Below the pieces are notes generated by a model. It was not told the origin of the DNA, did no database searches, and was given only the letters and a program-made list of their open reading frames with translations. Source: JAAFHB01 sp963677935 (GTDB taxonomy: Bacteria > Bacteroidota > Bacteroidia > Bacteroidales > Prolixibacteraceae). Taken from it: a stretch of DNA of 64,000 nucleotides. Shown in pieces: positions 63,122 through 64,000 of this stretch (the first letter of the stretch is position 1; each line of letters begins with the position of its first letter). A program made the translations under genes and the position numbers. Location of the stretch: assembly GCA_963677935.2 (NCBI GenBank), contig CAXXEH010000003.1, forward strand, positions 3,472,001-3,536,000, given 5' to 3'.

Positions 63122-64000
63122 TTAAAATTCAACATTAAGGCCTAAATTGTAGATCCGGTTATTTGGGATTACACAATACCCACCTTGTGGAGCCTGTCGC
63201 CCAATGTTTTCAGGATCGATATACAACATTTTGGTCCATGTGTGGAGGTTTTGTCCTGACAAATAGATGCGCATACTGCCAACCCCGATTTTATGTGCAA
63301 GATTTTCAGGCAACTGATACGAGAGTTGTGCATTTCTGATTTTTACATAACTGGCATCGGTAAGCAGGAAGTTGTTGGTACTGTAACTCATAAAATTTCC
63401 GCCTACAGCTGGTTGCAAAGAAGGCCATGTTGCATGATCCGCATTTGCGGGAGTCCACCGCCCTAGCATATTTTCGTACATTTGATTGGCACTCAATGCT
63501 CTTTGGTCGAATTGGATGTCTGAACTTACGTTGGTCACCCCCTGTATCATTACCGACAACGATAATCTTTTCCAACTGATGACTGGTTCCACACTGTAGG
63601 TGATTTCAGGGACGATTGAATAACCAATCGGTACGATATCGTCAGAAGTAATAACACCATCATTATTGTAATCTACAAACTTCAAATCGCCGGGAATTGC
63701 TTTGCCCAATTTTGAAGGTGTTGAGGTGTTGATATCCTCCTGTGAATTATAAAATCCATTCGTCAGATATCCGCGGTATTGCCCGATACGATAGCCTGCC
63801 TGCTTTTGATAGGCCGGTTTCCCGATAGGTTCATCGACACTTTCAATGCGATTGCGGGCAAAGCTGAACTGTCCTGCGATGCTGTATCTAAAATCTCCCA
63901 ATCCTTTATTGCGAATCTTCACTTCAAGTTCATAACCGTGATTGTAAACCGCACCAAGGTTTACCATCGGGTAGGCTTCCCCATAAGCGGCAAGACCAGA
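63122..64000 (-). CDS. susC: SusC/RagA-family TonB-dependent importer, C-terminal part only
   Basis: The frame is open to the window edge and covers about 292 codons of a SusC barrel C-terminus: GDLKFVDYNNDGVITSDDIV, ISWKRLSLSVMIQGVTNV, YVKIRNAQLSYQLPE and the last strand IYNLGLNVEF. The N-terminal plug and signal lie beyond the window. Because the frame continues past the internal ATG at 63967, that ATG is not the true start. It heads the two SusCD pairs, and the first promoter of the locus must lie outside the window. Confidence 0.93.
   Translation of the reverse strand, partial: SGLAAYGEAYPMVNLGAVYNHGYELEVKIRNKGLGDFRYSIAGQFSFARNRIESVDEPIGKPAYQKQAGYRIGQYRGYLTNGFYNSQEDINTSTPSKLGKAIPGDLKFVDYNNDGVITSDDIVPIGYSIVPEITYSVEPVISWKRLSLSVMIQGVTNVSSDIQFDQRALSANQMYENMLGRWTPANADHATWPSLQPAVGGNFMSYSTNNFLLTDASYVKIRNAQLSYQLPENLAHKIGVGSMRIYLSGQNLHTWTKMLYIDPENIGRQAPQGGYCVIPNNRIYNLGLNVEF

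Noticed and set aside
63122..63967. A complete 281-residue gene starting at 63967
   Set aside because: The frame remains open upstream to the window edge and encodes typical SusC barrel sequence, so this is the C-terminal part of a larger gene.

Overview
The window looks like a chromosomal segment of a Bacteroidota bacterium, probably a Bacteroidales/Marinilabiliales-type anaerobe or facultative anaerobe. The evidence is two SusC/SusD pairs, a FeoA-FeoB fusion, a GTP-type PEP carboxykinase, an FtsK-LolA gene pair, AraC-family regulators, many Sec signal peptides and lipoproteins, and promoter-like TTG-N18/19-TAnnTTTG motifs, the form used by the Bacteroidota primary sigma factor. The species cannot be named from the sequence alone.

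Region 1 (1-20.5 kb) is mostly core metabolism and housekeeping: a DUF4251 protein (cut by the left edge), an LTA-synthase-like sulfatase-fold membrane enzyme, PEP carboxykinase, an aminotransferase with an XRE-cupin regulator, a XerD-like recombinase, type II dehydroquinase, pyruvate kinase, an outer-membrane beta-barrel, FtsK with LolA, carbamate kinase with ornithine carbamoyltransferase, a YqhD-like alcohol dehydrogenase, and FeoAB with its small Cys-rich partner. It ends at a tRNA-Arg(ACG) gene.

Region 2 (20.5-23.8 kb) is a scarred junction: an IS630-type transposase remnant, a cluster of short GC-rich palindromes resembling a REP element, a frameshifted AraC regulator and an intact AraC regulator.

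Region 3 (23.8-28.4 kb, plus strand) holds a secreted sialidase-fold protein, then a strong terminator hairpin, then three genes joined by ATGA overlaps: an APH-fold small-molecule kinase, an HpcH/HpaI-type aldolase and a BASS-family sodium symporter. This looks like an import, phosphorylation and retro-aldol route for an unidentified sugar-derived compound.

Region 4 (28.4-64 kb, minus strand) is a large polysaccharide utilization locus. Transcription runs right to left: SusC (cut by the right edge), SusD, SusC, SusD and a DUF1735-type lipoprotein, then a terminator. A new candidate promoter follows, leading a 26.6-kb co-oriented run of 15 intact genes. These encode GH127 (two), GH5-like lipoproteins (tandem pair), a clan GH-A enzyme, SGNH and SASA esterases, GH2 (two), GH92, GH31 and an unassigned 845-residue secreted protein. 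Inside the run sits a periplasmic dehydrogenase module (Tat-exported subunit 3, GMC flavoprotein with a Cys cluster, nine-heme cytochrome c). The enzyme set suggests an acetylated glycan with mannose and L-arabinose (alpha- and beta-mannoside, beta-arabinofuranoside), with part of the released sugar possibly oxidised in the periplasm. The substrate is inferred, not shown.
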